Shown here piece after piece: positions 37,179 through 45,987 of a stretch of DNA of 64,000 nucleotides. The translations under genes were made by a program, and so were the position numbers. The stretch is taken from the NCBI RefSeq assembly GCF_014692675.1, contig NZ_JABFCZ010000006.1, positions 164,781 to 228,780 on the forward strand. The letters are read 5' to 3'. The notes below the pieces were generated by a model, which searched no databases, was not told where the DNA came from, and worked only from the letters and a program-made list of their open reading frames with translations. Within the stretch, counting starts at the first letter, position 1, and the number at the start of each line of letters is the position of its first letter. The stretch is from Roseibium aggregatum (GTDB lineage Bacteria; Pseudomonadota; Alphaproteobacteria; Rhizobiales; Stappiaceae).

Positions 37179-39098
37179 TCAGACTTGGGATGAGGGCTGG
37201 GGGCTTGCCGTTGCCGGTGCTGTCTTCACGTGGCCGGCGGAAAAGCGGCGCAGGATCCAGATCAGGGGCAGGGCGGCCAGCGCGACGGCGAGCGTCGCGA
37301 AAGCGGCGGCACCGAAGAGGGCGCTGCTGCCGCCAATGAAGAGGGCGACGACCGCCATGGCGAGCCGCTTCCAGCCGCCGCCATAGGCGCCCTTCCAGGC
37401 CAATACCTCGGCGAGGATGATGCCGCCGGCGCCGACGCTGAGGCAGGAGACGGCGATCTCCTCCCAGGTGCCGTCGAAAAGCAGCGCCGGATTGAAGGCG
37501 AAGACGAAGGGGATGAGATAGGCGACGATGGCAAGCTGAACGCCGGTAACGCCGGTGCGCCACATGTCACTCTGGGCCAGGGACGCGGCCGCGTAAGACG
37601 CGATGGCGACCGGCGGGGTCAGCATGGACAGCAGGCCGAAATAGAAGATGAAGAGATGGGCGGACATGAGCCCGATGCCGGCCTTCACCAGCGCCGGGGC
37701 AAGAAGTACGGAGACCACCACATAGACCCCGGTGGTCGGCATGCCGACGCCGAGGATGACGGCGATCAGGGCGGTGACTGCGAGCAGCGGCAAGACCCCG
37801 CCGACCTGGGCGATCTTGCCCAGCGCCAGGGTCAGCGCAAAGCCGAGACCGGTGACGTTGATAGTGCCGATGATGATGCCCGCAACGGCACACACCAGCA
37901 GCACGGGCACCATGGTCTTACCGGCGGTGCGGGCGATGTCGAACAGGATGGAGAAGCGCGGCGCGCCGCGCGGGGCCATGACCAGATGGAAGCCGTAGGC
38001 GACGAAGGCGGCGTAGAGGGCGGCCTTGCCCGGCGCGTAGCCGAGGCCGAACAGGAAATACATGAGCACGCCAAGCGGCAGCAGGAGGGGCCACGAACGG
38101 ATCAGGCTCTTGCCGAGCGGCGGCAGTTCGGCCCGCGGCGTGCCCTCCAGGCCGTGAACGGCGGCATAGCGGTCCACCTGGAGATAGAGCATGACGTAAT
38201 AGGCGACGGCCGGCAGCAGGGCGGCGAGCACCACGTCGGCGTAGGACACCTGCAGGAACTCTGCGATGACGAAGGCGGTGGCGCCCATGACCGGCGGAGC
38301 GATCTGGCCGCCGTTGGATGCGACCGCTTCGATCGCCGCGGCATAGCGGGCGGGAAAGCCGGAGCGCTTCATCATCGGAATGGTGACGATGCCGGTGCTC
38401 ATGACATTGGCGACGGTGGAGCCCGACAGCGTGCCGAACAGGCTCGAAGCCAGGATCGCCACCTTGGCAGGGCCGCCGCGCCGGTGGCCCATGGAGGCCA
38501 TGGCGAGGTCGGTGAGCAATTGGCTGCCGCCGACGGCGTTCAGGACCGCGCCGAAGACGATGAAGCCGAGGATCTGGGTGGCGCCAACGCGCAGCACCAG
38601 GCCGAGGACACCGTTGGTGTCGTTATAGAGATAAAGGGTGAAGCGGGCCGGCGCCATTTCGGCGGCTGCAAAGATGCCCGGCGCCAGATGGCCGAACAGG
38701 CCATAGGCGATGAAGGCGACGCCAAGCAGCGCCAGCACCGCTCCACAGTGCCGCCGTGTGGCCTCCAGAATGCCGAAGAGGGCAATGACGGCGGGGATCC
38801 ATTTTTCCGGACCGCGGTTGACCGGATCGAGCAGCCAGGCCTCGTAGTTCCAGGCAAGCCACAGCCAGGAGGCGAGGCATGCGAGGCCGAGCACCCAGTC
38901 GGCGAGCCGCACCAGGGCGTTGTCCTTCAGCGGGGCCGTCACCAGCCCGGCGAGCGTCGCCAGGCCGATCATCAGCGCGAGGTACTGCTCGGTCAGGACG
39001 ACGAACCCCAGGTGCCGGGGCACGTCGAGCAGCCACAGGATGCCAAGGGCGGTCAGAGAGGCCACGAGGGTGGCCACCGCCGGAAATCGCACGGTCAT
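37179..39098 (-). CDS. TRAP transporter fused permease subunit (TAXI type)
   Basis: 639 residues with about 17 predicted helices. The small DctQ-like part is fused to the large DctM-like part, as usual for TAXI systems. DctM hallmarks are present: ASSLFGTLSGSTVANVMSTG, NGGQIAPPVMGATAFVIAEF and VILGVGMPTTGVYVVVSVL. The transporter uses an ion gradient to import the ligand delivered by the binding protein encoded next at 39132. Together with the decarboxylase gene it forms a three-gene operon. Confidence 0.93.
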   Translation of the reverse strand: MTVRFPAVATLVASLTALGILWLLDVPRHLGFVVLTEQYLALMIGLATLAGLVTAPLKDNALVRLADWVLGLACLASWLWLAWNYEAWLLDPVNRGPEKWIPAVIALFGILEATRRHCGAVLALLGVAFIAYGLFGHLAPGIFAAAEMAPARFTLYLYNDTNGVLGLVLRVGATQILGFIVFGAVLNAVGGSQLLTDLAMASMGHRRGGPAKVAILASSLFGTLSGSTVANVMSTGIVTIPMMKRSGFPARYAAAIEAVASNGGQIAPPVMGATAFVIAEFLQVSYADVVLAALLPAVAYYVMLYLQVDRYAAVHGLEGTPRAELPPLGKSLIRSWPLLLPLGVLMYFLFGLGYAPGKAALYAAFVAYGFHLVMAPRGAPRFSILFDIARTAGKTMVPVLLVCAVAGIIIGTINVTGLGFALTLALGKIAQVGGVLPLLAVTALIAVILGVGMPTTGVYVVVSVLLAPALVKAGIGLMSAHLFIFYFGLLSMLTPPVAIASYAAASLAQSDMWRTGVTGVQLAIVAYLIPFVFAFNPALLFDGTWEEIAVSCLSVGAGGIILAEVLAWKGAYGGGWKRLAMAVVALFIGGSSALFGAAAFATLAVALAALPLIWILRRFSAGHVKTAPATASPQPSSQV

Positions 39099-39131
39099 GG
39101 TCTTGGCCCGGGTGTTCGGATCAGGTCTTCG

Positions 39132-40127
39132 TCATTTTTTCATCAGGGCCGCATTTTCGTCGCTCCACAGGCCTTTCGACTTGTAGAAGGCGATCGCGGC
39201 CGGGTGATAGGGCACGGTGTTGGACGGCGCCGACAGCTTTTCCTGGGACGCGGCGCCGAGCGGCGGATAGTCCTTCTTCAGCTGGGGCAGCGCGTCATAG
39301 AAAGCCTCGATGATGGCCGTGGCATCCGCGTCCGGCATGTCGGCGCTGACCGTCAGGAACACGTCGAAGCCGCCGACCGTGACCGGCTCGGTGACTTCCG
39401 GCAGACGCTTGGTCGGCTTCACTTCCACCAGATACATGCCCGGATAGAGTTCGTCGGCCTTCGCGCTGGTGGCGTCCTTGCCGTCGATCGACAGATAGCG
39501 GATGCCGCCGGGAATGGAGGCCTGGGCCTGCTGGGTGAGCGGAATGCCGACGGCGACCGATGTGGCGTCCAGACTGTCTTCGGTGAGCTGGGCCATGCCC
39601 GGGCCGAGGCCGGCGGTGGTAACCGGGGTGACGTCATCGACCTTCAGACCGGAAAGCTTCAGCATGATCTTGTTGAACTTGCTCATGGCGGCAAGGGCAC
39701 TGAAGTCGGTGACCACCCGTTTTCCCTTGAGGTCCGACACCTTGGTAAGACCTTCGTTCGCGCGGGTGACAAAAGCGACCTTCAGCGGCCAGATGCGGGC
39801 GAGCACGCGCAGGTTTTCAAGCGGTTTGCCGTTCTCGCCCCGGCGCGCGCCGCCGAGGTCGAGGCTGGAATTGAGCCCCATGTTGACTTCGCCCGCGCTG
39901 ATCAGCGGCAGATAGACGGAAGAGCCGGTAAAGGGCTGGACGGTGACCTGACGGCTGAGCTTGTCCTGGAGCGCAGCGGCTATGCCGCCGCCGATGGTGT
40001 AATAGATCGAGCCCTGCGGGTTGGTTCCCAGTGTCAGCCGGCCTGCGGCGGACGCGGTCATGGCCGAGGCCGTATAAAAACTCAATGCGCCGGCAAGAGC
40101 CAGCGCTGCGGTGCGGCGCAGATTCAT
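39132..40127 (-). CDS. TAXI-family TRAP solute-binding protein
   Basis: 331 residues from ATG 40127, with GGGAGG upstream. The signal peptide is AALALAGALSFYTASAMTAS. The mature start LTLGTNPQGSIYYTIGGGIAAAL is typical of the TAXI family (often glutamate/glutarate or aromatic acid binders). It is the first gene of the operon with the fused permease and the decarboxylase, divergent from a LysR gene that likely controls all three. Confidence 0.93.
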   Translation of the reverse strand: MNLRRTAALALAGALSFYTASAMTASAAGRLTLGTNPQGSIYYTIGGGIAAALQDKLSRQVTVQPFTGSSVYLPLISAGEVNMGLNSSLDLGGARRGENGKPLENLRVLARIWPLKVAFVTRANEGLTKVSDLKGKRVVTDFSALAAMSKFNKIMLKLSGLKVDDVTPVTTAGLGPGMAQLTEDSLDATSVAVGIPLTQQAQASIPGGIRYLSIDGKDATSAKADELYPGMYLVEVKPTKRLPEVTEPVTVGGFDVFLTVSADMPDADATAIIEAFYDALPQLKKDYPPLGAASQEKLSAPSNTVPYHPAAIAFYKSKGLWSDENAALMKK

Positions 40128-40285
40128 TGTTCTTCCTCCCAATGCGTGCGCCTGTGCGGGGCCGGGTTCCCTCCCGGAAACCGTGTCCGAAGAGCCCGCA
40201 TTGGCGCTGTCACAAGAATGATTGAACGCCAGAATTATTCTCAATAAAATCGAAAAATTCAGAACGATTATGAAGAAAATATGCA
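40128..40285. promoter_or_regulatory. Divergent promoter region of TRAP operon and lysR
   Basis: 158 bases. The lysR-proximal 75 bases are AT-rich (AATTATTCTCAATAAAATCG) and contain T-N11-A-like half-sites, as expected for a LysR-controlled divergent promoter. No single site could be chosen with certainty. Confidence 0.5.
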
Positions 40286-41197
40286 ATGCATATTGAGACC
40301 CGTCTCACTCTTAAACAGCTTCGTGCCTTCGTTGCCGTCTACCGCCTCGGCAAGCTCGCCGATGCGGCGGACGAACTGGGGGTATCGCTGTCGGCCGTCA
40401 GTGCCCTGATCCGCCAGATCGAGGAGACGCTGAACACGCGCCTGTTCGACCGCAGCACACGTACACTGGCCCCGACACGCGCCGCGGACGAGGCTTTCGG
40501 CATCGCGGAGCGCATTCTTCAGGACGTGGTGACGCTGGGCAGCAATTTCCGCGACCTGTCGGAAGGCAGCCGGGGCCGGGTGCATCTGGCCGCCACGCCG
40601 GCGACCGCCGCGACGCTGCTGCCCGGCACCGCCCGCCGGTTCGCCCGACGCTACGGCAATATCCAGCTGGTGCTGGACGACTGCGCGCCGAGCCAGTTCC
40701 TGCCTCATATCGTGTCGGAACGGGTGGAGATGGGCATCGGCACGCCGGCCCCGGCAGGGGCAGGCTGCGACAACCGCCTGATCCTGTCGGATGCGCTGCA
40801 GGTGGTTTGCGCCGAGGATCATCCGTTCGCCGTGCGCGACGAGGTTCCCTGGAGGGATCTGGCGGATGTGCAGCTCATCACCTTTCGCGGCGGTCCATAC
40901 GGCGTGCGCGATCTGGTCGACCGCACCCTGATGCATGTGGGCGCCCAGCCGGATGTCGCCCACGAGGTCGGCTTCCTGGAGACCGCCGCCTGGATGGCCG
41001 CCAGCGGTTTGGGGGTCGCGATCCTGCCGGCCGCCCTTGCCGCCACGCACCGCCACCAGGGACTTGCGACCCGCCCGCTGGTCGCGCCCGAAGTCAGCCG
41101 CAGCATTGCGCTGGTGACCAAGAAGGGCCGCTCCCTGTCGCCGGCCTGCAAGCTGTTCGTCGACATGGTGGTGGAGGATATCGGGAATGTGGGGTGA
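40286..41197 (+). CDS. LysR-family transcriptional regulator
   Basis: 303 residues. The N-terminal winged helix-turn-helix (TLKQLRAFVAVYRLGKLADA, SLSAVSALIRQIEETLNTRL) is followed by a periplasmic-binding-like effector domain (GRVHLAATPATAATLLP). Divergent from the TAXI-TRAP/decarboxylase operon, so it is the probable activator responding to the transported acid. Confidence 0.93.
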   Translation: MHIETRLTLKQLRAFVAVYRLGKLADAADELGVSLSAVSALIRQIEETLNTRLFDRSTRTLAPTRAADEAFGIAERILQDVVTLGSNFRDLSEGSRGRVHLAATPATAATLLPGTARRFARRYGNIQLVLDDCAPSQFLPHIVSERVEMGIGTPAPAGAGCDNRLILSDALQVVCAEDHPFAVRDEVPWRDLADVQLITFRGGPYGVRDLVDRTLMHVGAQPDVAHEVGFLETAAWMAASGLGVAILPAALAATHRHQGLATRPLVAPEVSRSIALVTKKGRSLSPACKLFVDMVVEDIGNVG

Positions 41198-41232
41198 CGG
41201 TCTGCGAGTTGGACGCGCGTTATTCTCTCGGT

Positions 41233-41422
41233 TGTCATCCGGACGGAGCGAAGGCGGAGATCCGGGATCCAATAGGCGGTGTCCTCAGGGTTTAGACAAT
41301 GGGCCTCAAGGAATACTAGATCCCGGGTCTCACTGACGTTCGCCCGAGATGACAGCCGGGGAAAATGGCGAACGGCTGTGCCTCTTGCATCAAGTACCTC
41401 TCCCCGTGGGAGAGGGGATTTC
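41233..41422. repeat. Dispersed repeat plus partial GGGAGAGG unit
   Basis: The unit at 41233-41355 (TGTCATCCGGAC...CGAGATGACAGC, with GATCCGGGATCC and GATCCCGGGTCTCACTGACGTTCG) is followed by CTCTCCCCGTGGGAGAGG, which resembles the hairpins of the 13351/14635 repeat. Two repeat families lie side by side. Confidence 0.5.
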
Positions 41423-41471
41423 CGCTTCGGCTACACGGCTAGCCCTCCGTATCGAACAGCCGTTTCGAACC

Positions 41472-43043
41472 TTACTTGCAGCCGTCCCTTGCCCAGATGG
41501 CGAGGGCCTGCTTGAAGGCGCCGCCGAGGGGGTGTTTCTTGCCGAGGGCGTCCTTTCTGTCGGCCAGGTATGTCTTCGCCTGGGTGCACAGGTTTTCCTG
41601 GTTCCAGTGATGACAGTTCGTGCAGTGCTTGTCCTTCCAGTAGATGTCCGGAAGGTTTTCGACCGGCGGAAACCTCGGCGATCCCTTGATGACTTCGGCG
41701 ATGCTGCGGGTGGCGAGCTCCGGATCGCCGATCCCGAGCGGTGCGTTGAAAGCGACGGTGTCGGGCATGTCGGTCGAGGCGGTCGCGGCTGGAGCTTTCT
41801 GTTCGTGCGGGATCGGTTCGGGCGGTTTTGAGATCGGATCGGTCCGCGGTCCCTTTTCCCGGATCGTCTTGAGCTCCAGGCGCGCGAGTTCGGCAAAGGC
41901 GCCTTCAGGATAGGCGTCGAGATAGGCCTGATAGGCGTCTGCCGTTCCGGCCTGGCGCGCCTGTTCGATCAGGTCGCGCTCGGATTGGACGGGATTGACC
42001 GGCGCCGGTTTCCCCGGCTCTGCCTCAGGTTCGGGTGGTGCCTGGGCCTGAGCCCCTTCCGGCTCCCGCGTCCCGGTCTCTGCATCGGGCGAAGACTTTT
42101 CCGGTTGCAGCGCCTGCGCCATCAGGTTCCTGAGCAGGGCGCGGGCATCGTCGGCGTAGATGTTGCCGGGATTGGCGCGCAGAAACAGGAGCACCTGGAC
42201 GGGATCGTGGCTCATGTGCACGGATTCCCAGAGCTGGCGCATCTGGATTTCTTCCGGTGTCGGCGTCTTGGCCGGTACGAACTGGAAATCGACGGTGAGC
42301 GAGGACGTGTCCCACGGGGTCTGTTTTCCGCCGGTCAGCTTGACGACCTCGACGCGGACATCCTTGAACAGCGCCTCGATCGGCACGCCGGGGGCCGACA
42401 GATGGGTCGCGAGCGCTTCGGTGAAGGGGCTGTTCTTGCCGGTCCCGTCGACGGCGACATCGCCCGGCGCGGTCGAATAGGCCAGGAACGTGCCGCGCGG
42501 CGCCTTGATTTCGGCAAGGCCGTTGTCGCTCAGGTCCGGGATCGTGACAAAGGGATTGTTCCGGCAGGCGTCGAGGATGACGATATTCGTCTTGTTGCGC
42601 GCGGAAAACATCTGCCGGAGCACGGCCTGCGCCGGAACGCCAACGAGGCTCAGGTCGGCCGCGTCCTGAAGCGCGATGTCGACGGGCAGCAGGAAATTGG
42701 AGCCGAAGGACTGAACCCCGTGGCCGGCATAGTAGAACAGCCCCGTGGCATCGTCTCCGGCCCCGCGCAGCTTGCGGCCGAAATCAGAAATGGCGCGGAT
42801 CAGTTCGTCCTGCCTGGCCTCGGTGATAAGCTTGACGTCGAAGCCCACCTTTCGCAAGGAGTCTGCCATCAGGATCGCGTCATTGACCGGATTGCGCAAC
42901 GCGGCGACATTGACATAGGCGCCGTTGCCTATGACCAGCGCCAGGCGCGCCTCGGCCATTGCCCTGACCGGCATGAGCGCGCTCAGCAGCAGCAGGGCCG
43001 AGACAAGGATGAGCCGATACCGGCGTGGGCAGGGTCTATTCGA
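41472..43043 (-). CDS. Caspase-like (peptidase C14) protein with C-terminal CxxCH motif
   Basis: About 523 residues. The start is uncertain: TTG 43043 gives a compact signal peptide (LILVSALLLLSALMPVRAMA) and an 8-base overlap with the upstream gene, while ATG 43094 or 43121 would give longer overlaps. The metacaspase-type domain has its catalytic His in FYYAGHGVQ and Cys in VILDACRNNPF. After a Pro/Glu-rich linker comes AYLDAYPEGAFAELARLEL, a motif common to this group. The last ~60 residues hold CTNCHHWN with further Cys (LCTQAK, DGCK), which could bind c-type heme. Probably periplasmic, and in an operon with the OmpA gene. Confidence 0.85.
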   Translation of the reverse strand, partial: SNRPCPRRYRLILVSALLLLSALMPVRAMAEARLALVIGNGAYVNVAALRNPVNDAILMADSLRKVGFDVKLITEARQDELIRAISDFGRKLRGAGDDATGLFYYAGHGVQSFGSNFLLPVDIALQDAADLSLVGVPAQAVLRQMFSARNKTNIVILDACRNNPFVTIPDLSDNGLAEIKAPRGTFLAYSTAPGDVAVDGTGKNSPFTEALATHLSAPGVPIEALFKDVRVEVVKLTGGKQTPWDTSSLTVDFQFVPAKTPTPEEIQMRQLWESVHMSHDPVQVLLFLRANPGNIYADDARALLRNLMAQALQPEKSSPDAETGTREPEGAQAQAPPEPEAEPGKPAPVNPVQSERDLIEQARQAGTADAYQAYLDAYPEGAFAELARLELKTIREKGPRTDPISKPPEPIPHEQKAPAATASTDMPDTVAFNAPLGIGDPELATRSIAEVIKGSPRFPPVENLPDIYWKDKHCTNCHHWNQENLCTQAKTYLADRKDALGKKHPLGGAFKQALAIWARDGCK

Positions 43044-44133
43044 CAACGACAAACTCGATACGACGGTTGCGATGCTTGCCGTCAGCGGTGTCATTGGGAG
43101 CGACGGGGCGCGTTTCTCCATAGCCAACGCTGACGATCCGGTTTTCCGGAATTCCTTTGGAAATCAGATATTGGGTCACGGCCGAAGCGCGATGCTCGGA
43201 CAGGCGCAGGTTCGCCGCCGCACTGCCGTCGCTGTCGGTGTGGCCGCCGACCTCGATGACGAGGCCCGGACAGCGCGAAATGATATCGACCAGACTGTCG
43301 AGCAGGGGCCCGCTGCGCGCATCAAGCCGCGCGCTGCCGCTCGGGAAATAGATGTGGCCCGTCCGCGACAGGATCTCGAACCGGCCCTTGCAGGCCTTGG
43401 GGTCGAGATTGCCCTCGGGTTCCAGGGCTTTCGATGCCGGCCCCTTCGCCGCGGTCGGCTGCGCTGCAGCGGTCACCGTCTTTTCACCGCCGGTCTTGCG
43501 GGCGAACACGAAATCGAAGGAGACGGTTGCCGACGGCACGATTACCACATTGGCGGCTTCTTCCAGCTTCTTGATGCCTTCTTCCAGGCTGAAGTCGGCG
43601 GCGGCGACCGAGATCGGCGCCGTGGTGGAGACGGCGACCAGGTCATCGCTCAGATAGGTGACGGCGACCTCGGTGTCGAAACTCTTCTTCACGCCGTGAA
43701 GCTGGAGTTCGTAGGTGAGCGGGATAATCTTACGCTTGAGGGTCTTGAGATCGGTCAGCTGCGCCGGATCGATCCTGGCCGTGATGACGGCTTCGGGAAA
43801 CTGGAAGGTCTCGAAGAACAGGAACCGCATACGCACATTGCGGAGATCGACCTTGGTATCGACAGAGTCCAGAAAGACATGGATGGCAGCAGCGCCGGTC
43901 TCGTCAATCGAGCCCTCCAGTTCGACGAAGCGGCTGGACTCCACCTTGGTGAGGTTCTTGACCGACTGGAAGCGGAGCGACGAGCCGTCCGGCTGCAGCG
44001 TCCATCCGCCTTTGAAGAAACTGTCCTGCGCGTGCGCCGGAAGAGGCAGCAGCGTAAGAGCGACAAGCATCACGGCCGTAAAAACGATCCGGAATTCCGT
44101 AACGTACTGCGCCTTTCGCCGCCGTTCTGACAT
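43036..44133 (-). CDS. YceI-OmpA fusion protein
   Basis: 365 residues. The signal peptide is VFTAVMLVALTLLPLPAHAQ. Residues ~40-210 form a YceI-like lipocalin domain (SLRFQSVKNL, then VDLRNVRMRFLFFETFQFPE). The C-terminal ~120 residues are an OmpA peptidoglycan-binding domain (GHIYFPSGSARLDARSG, VIEVGGHTDSDGSAAANLRLS, RASAVTQYLISKGI). This would hold a small-molecule-binding domain at the cell wall. It precedes and slightly overlaps the caspase-like gene. Confidence 0.9.
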   Translation of the reverse strand: MSERRRKAQYVTEFRIVFTAVMLVALTLLPLPAHAQDSFFKGGWTLQPDGSSLRFQSVKNLTKVESSRFVELEGSIDETGAAAIHVFLDSVDTKVDLRNVRMRFLFFETFQFPEAVITARIDPAQLTDLKTLKRKIIPLTYELQLHGVKKSFDTEVAVTYLSDDLVAVSTTAPISVAAADFSLEEGIKKLEEAANVVIVPSATVSFDFVFARKTGGEKTVTAAAQPTAAKGPASKALEPEGNLDPKACKGRFEILSRTGHIYFPSGSARLDARSGPLLDSLVDIISRCPGLVIEVGGHTDSDGSAAANLRLSEHRASAVTQYLISKGIPENRIVSVGYGETRPVAPNDTADGKHRNRRIEFVVVE

Positions 44134-44300
44134 GCTCGACTTCCCCCAATTCCGGCACCTTCCCTAAATGTCGCAAAGTTATAGACGCATTGCAACTTTT
44201 CGAGCGGCGGGAAAAGCTTGGAAACATCCATGGGGAGGTGCCGTTGCCTTTTCAGAGAGGGGTGGGAAGTTAAGGTCAGGACCCCAAGTCATACGGAGGG

Positions 44301-44936
44301 CTATCTGGCGCCGTCCGTGTCGGTCATCTTGCCCATATCCGCCAGGTTCTGCCGAATTTCAGCGGCTACGCAGTTCTTGTAATCTTCCTTGCCTCTACAG
44401 GTATCGCTCGCGGGTCCATAAAGGAGAATGGTCGGTACTATCAGGTGTTCGGGGAAGTTGTCAGGCAGAGGAACGCCCAGGCCGAACCCGATGGCCAGTT
44501 CGACACAAAGCCGCTTCTTTTCGGGTGGCAGGGCAGCGTCGATGGCGGATATGGAGCGGTCGAGCTTGTTCTCGGAATTGGTGAAACCGTAAGTGCCGCA
44601 ACCCTGTCTCCAGATATCGGCGCGGGCCATCTGTTCGACGGCATCTTTCGGAAAATGGAATTGGGACATTTTTTCCACGTTCAACTTGCCATCGGCGACC
44701 AGCCCACCTTTTTCGATGATGATGAGGTTCGAATATCGGGTTGGCTCCTCCTCATGCTCCACGAAAGGGGCAAGCAGGGTGAAAACTGACTTTGCATAGT
44801 TGGCCAGTTTTTCGTCCTAGATAATGAGGTATGGCCGGGCCGGTTCCTGTCTGTCCTTTATCTCCGGCTTTGGCCAGGCCGGCGTGGATCCAAGGAAGAT
44901 CAGGATCGAAAGCACAAACGTGTGGAAGTGTTTCAT
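44301..44936 (-). pseudogene. Secreted hypothetical protein interrupted by an in-frame amber codon
   Basis: Reading from ATG 44936 gives a signal peptide (HTFVLSILIFLGSTPAWPK) and 39 codons, then TAG at 44819-44817. The same frame continues to 44301 with clearly coding sequence (DEKLANYAKSVFTLLAPF, VEHEEEPTRYSNLIIIEKGG, then Cys-rich DTCRGKEDYKNCVAAEIRQ). One C-to-T change of CAG would explain the stop. A shortened product from GTG 44762 (153 residues) is possible but would lack export. No family is recognised. Confidence 0.6.
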
Positions 44937-45030
44937 GGAGTATTCCCGTGCCCACATTGACAGCCACAATTTTTAATCGATGTGCAGAGCGCGGTCCACC
45001 GGAGGCTGTCCTGAGAATTGCCGAACCGGT

Positions 45031-45222
45031 TCACTCGGGAGGCTTTCTCAAGGCGTTGATCTGGGGCAGGGTAATCTTCACCGTTTCGGGCTCCTCGGTC
45101 GGCCGGCCGCGCACGGTGCCCTTCTGGCGCAGGTAATGGTGGTTGGTTTGCTCGACCACCTCGGTGCGGATGACGATCGGCTTCAGATGCAGGTATCCGG
45201 GACACAGGATGATATCGCTCAT
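45031..45222 (-). CDS. Small hypothetical protein
   Basis: 63 residues from ATG 45222 (CPGYLHLKPIVIRTEVVEQT, then RGRPTEEPETVKITLPQINA). The ribosome-binding site is weak. It lies downstream of the gene at 45442 on the same strand, in a zone with small genes and shared operator-like palindromes. Not recognised. Confidence 0.35.
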   Translation of the reverse strand: MSDIILCPGYLHLKPIVIRTEVVEQTNHHYLRQKGTVRGRPTEEPETVKITLPQINALRKPPE

Positions 45223-45414
45223 GCGGCGCCAGCCTTGCTGGATATCCGGTTTTCCGCCCTATTGTTCATGTTTTGTTCCTTCTTGATCTTGGTGAATTGA
45301 CAAAAAGCCCGTCGGGCGGGAGCCGCGGCACGAATGCCGCGGAGGGAAGGCTCGGGAGGTCAGGAGTGTTGCGACCGGTTCACCCGGTCCGTGCGGCGCA
45401 TGTCATGGCGTATC

Positions 45415-45429
45415 TACGCGCTTTGCGTA
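45415..45429. promoter_or_regulatory. Third TACGC-N5-GCGTA site
   Basis: TACGCGCTTTGCGTA, same 15-base length and arms as the two sites at 45894-45936. It lies 13 bases after the stop of the gene at 45442 and about 190 bases upstream of the small gene at 45222, so the same regulator may act on both. Confidence 0.5.
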
Positions 45430-45441
45430 TGTTGTGGCCTA

Positions 45442-45858
45442 TCATGCCGCCCACCGGCCGCAACCGGCCTCAAAGGCGCCGATGCGTTCACCGGTGTATT
45501 CGGACAGGAGGCTTCCCCCGCCCGAGGGACCGCCGGAGCCCGTATCGTCATCCTCGGGAAAGGCGGCGGCCAGTACGTCTTCGGTCACGTCATTGGCCCA
45601 GCCCTCGGCCGGGTTGAACGCGAAGACGGCAAGGATCTCTTCGATCTGACCGTCGGCTATATCCTTGACAATTTGACTAAAGTCCATGTCGACAAGGTCC
45701 GTTTCACGGGCATAGGCCTCGCCCTTCAGGTGGCAGACCACGCTGTAGAACGTCCGGTCCGGGTTGAGTTCACGACCCCGCCCGCCGGCGTTCCTGCCGG
45801 TTTTACCGTGTGTGTTTCGTCCGGTATATGAAAGAGAATGACTGAGGTTGCGCGACAT
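45442..45858 (-). CDS. Hypothetical protein under TACGC-site control
   Basis: 138 residues from ATG 45858, with GGAGG 9 bases upstream. The N-terminal ~30 residues are Arg/Gly-rich and basic. The middle reads RTFYSVVCHLKGEAYARETD and a helical acidic part QIVKDIADGQIEEILAVFAF, NPAEGWANDVTEDVLAAAFP. The end is Gly/Ser-rich. I do not recognise the family. Two closely spaced palindromes directly upstream suggest tight repression, as seen for prophage or toxin-antitoxin loci. Confidence 0.5.
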   Translation of the reverse strand: MSRNLSHSLSYTGRNTHGKTGRNAGGRGRELNPDRTFYSVVCHLKGEAYARETDLVDMDFSQIVKDIADGQIEEILAVFAFNPAEGWANDVTEDVLAAAFPEDDDTGSGGPSGGGSLLSEYTGERIGAFEAGCGRWAA

Positions 45859-45893
45859 GGGAACGATCCTCCGTAGGTTGATCGCAACCTTAG

Positions 45894-45936
45894 TACGCAA
45901 TATGCGTATAGTCAAGAAAAATACGCAAATTGCGTA
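45894..45936. promoter_or_regulatory. Tandem operators TACGCAATATGCGTA and TACGCAAATTGCGTA
   Basis: Two 15-base palindromes at 45894-45908 and 45922-45936, centres 28 bases apart, immediately upstream of the gene at 45858. The second extends to 17 bases (ATACGCAAATTGCGTAT). The surrounding DNA is AT-rich, as for a promoter. An AGGTTG-ATCG-CAACCT dyad at 45875-45890 sits in the leader. Confidence 0.75.
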
Positions 45937-45987
45937 TTAATCGGAAGCTGCAGCTGGAGGCGGTGTTGCCGTGCCTTGAAGCGAGGA

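Noticed and set aside
37230..40247. Very long open frame (about 1000 codons) antisense to the TRAP permease and binding protein
   Set aside because: Composition is Gly/Asp/Gln/His-rich with no domain, as expected for a mirror frame of GC-rich coding DNA; the opposite strand has unmistakable genes.
44273..44285. GGTCAGGACCC near the amber-interrupted gene, resembling the MITE end at 61679
   Set aside because: Only 11 bases match and the rest of the terminal repeat is absent; likely chance.
44817..44819. Pyrrolysine decoding of the in-frame TAG
   Set aside because: No pyl genes are visible and the codon is better explained by a CAG to TAG mutation.
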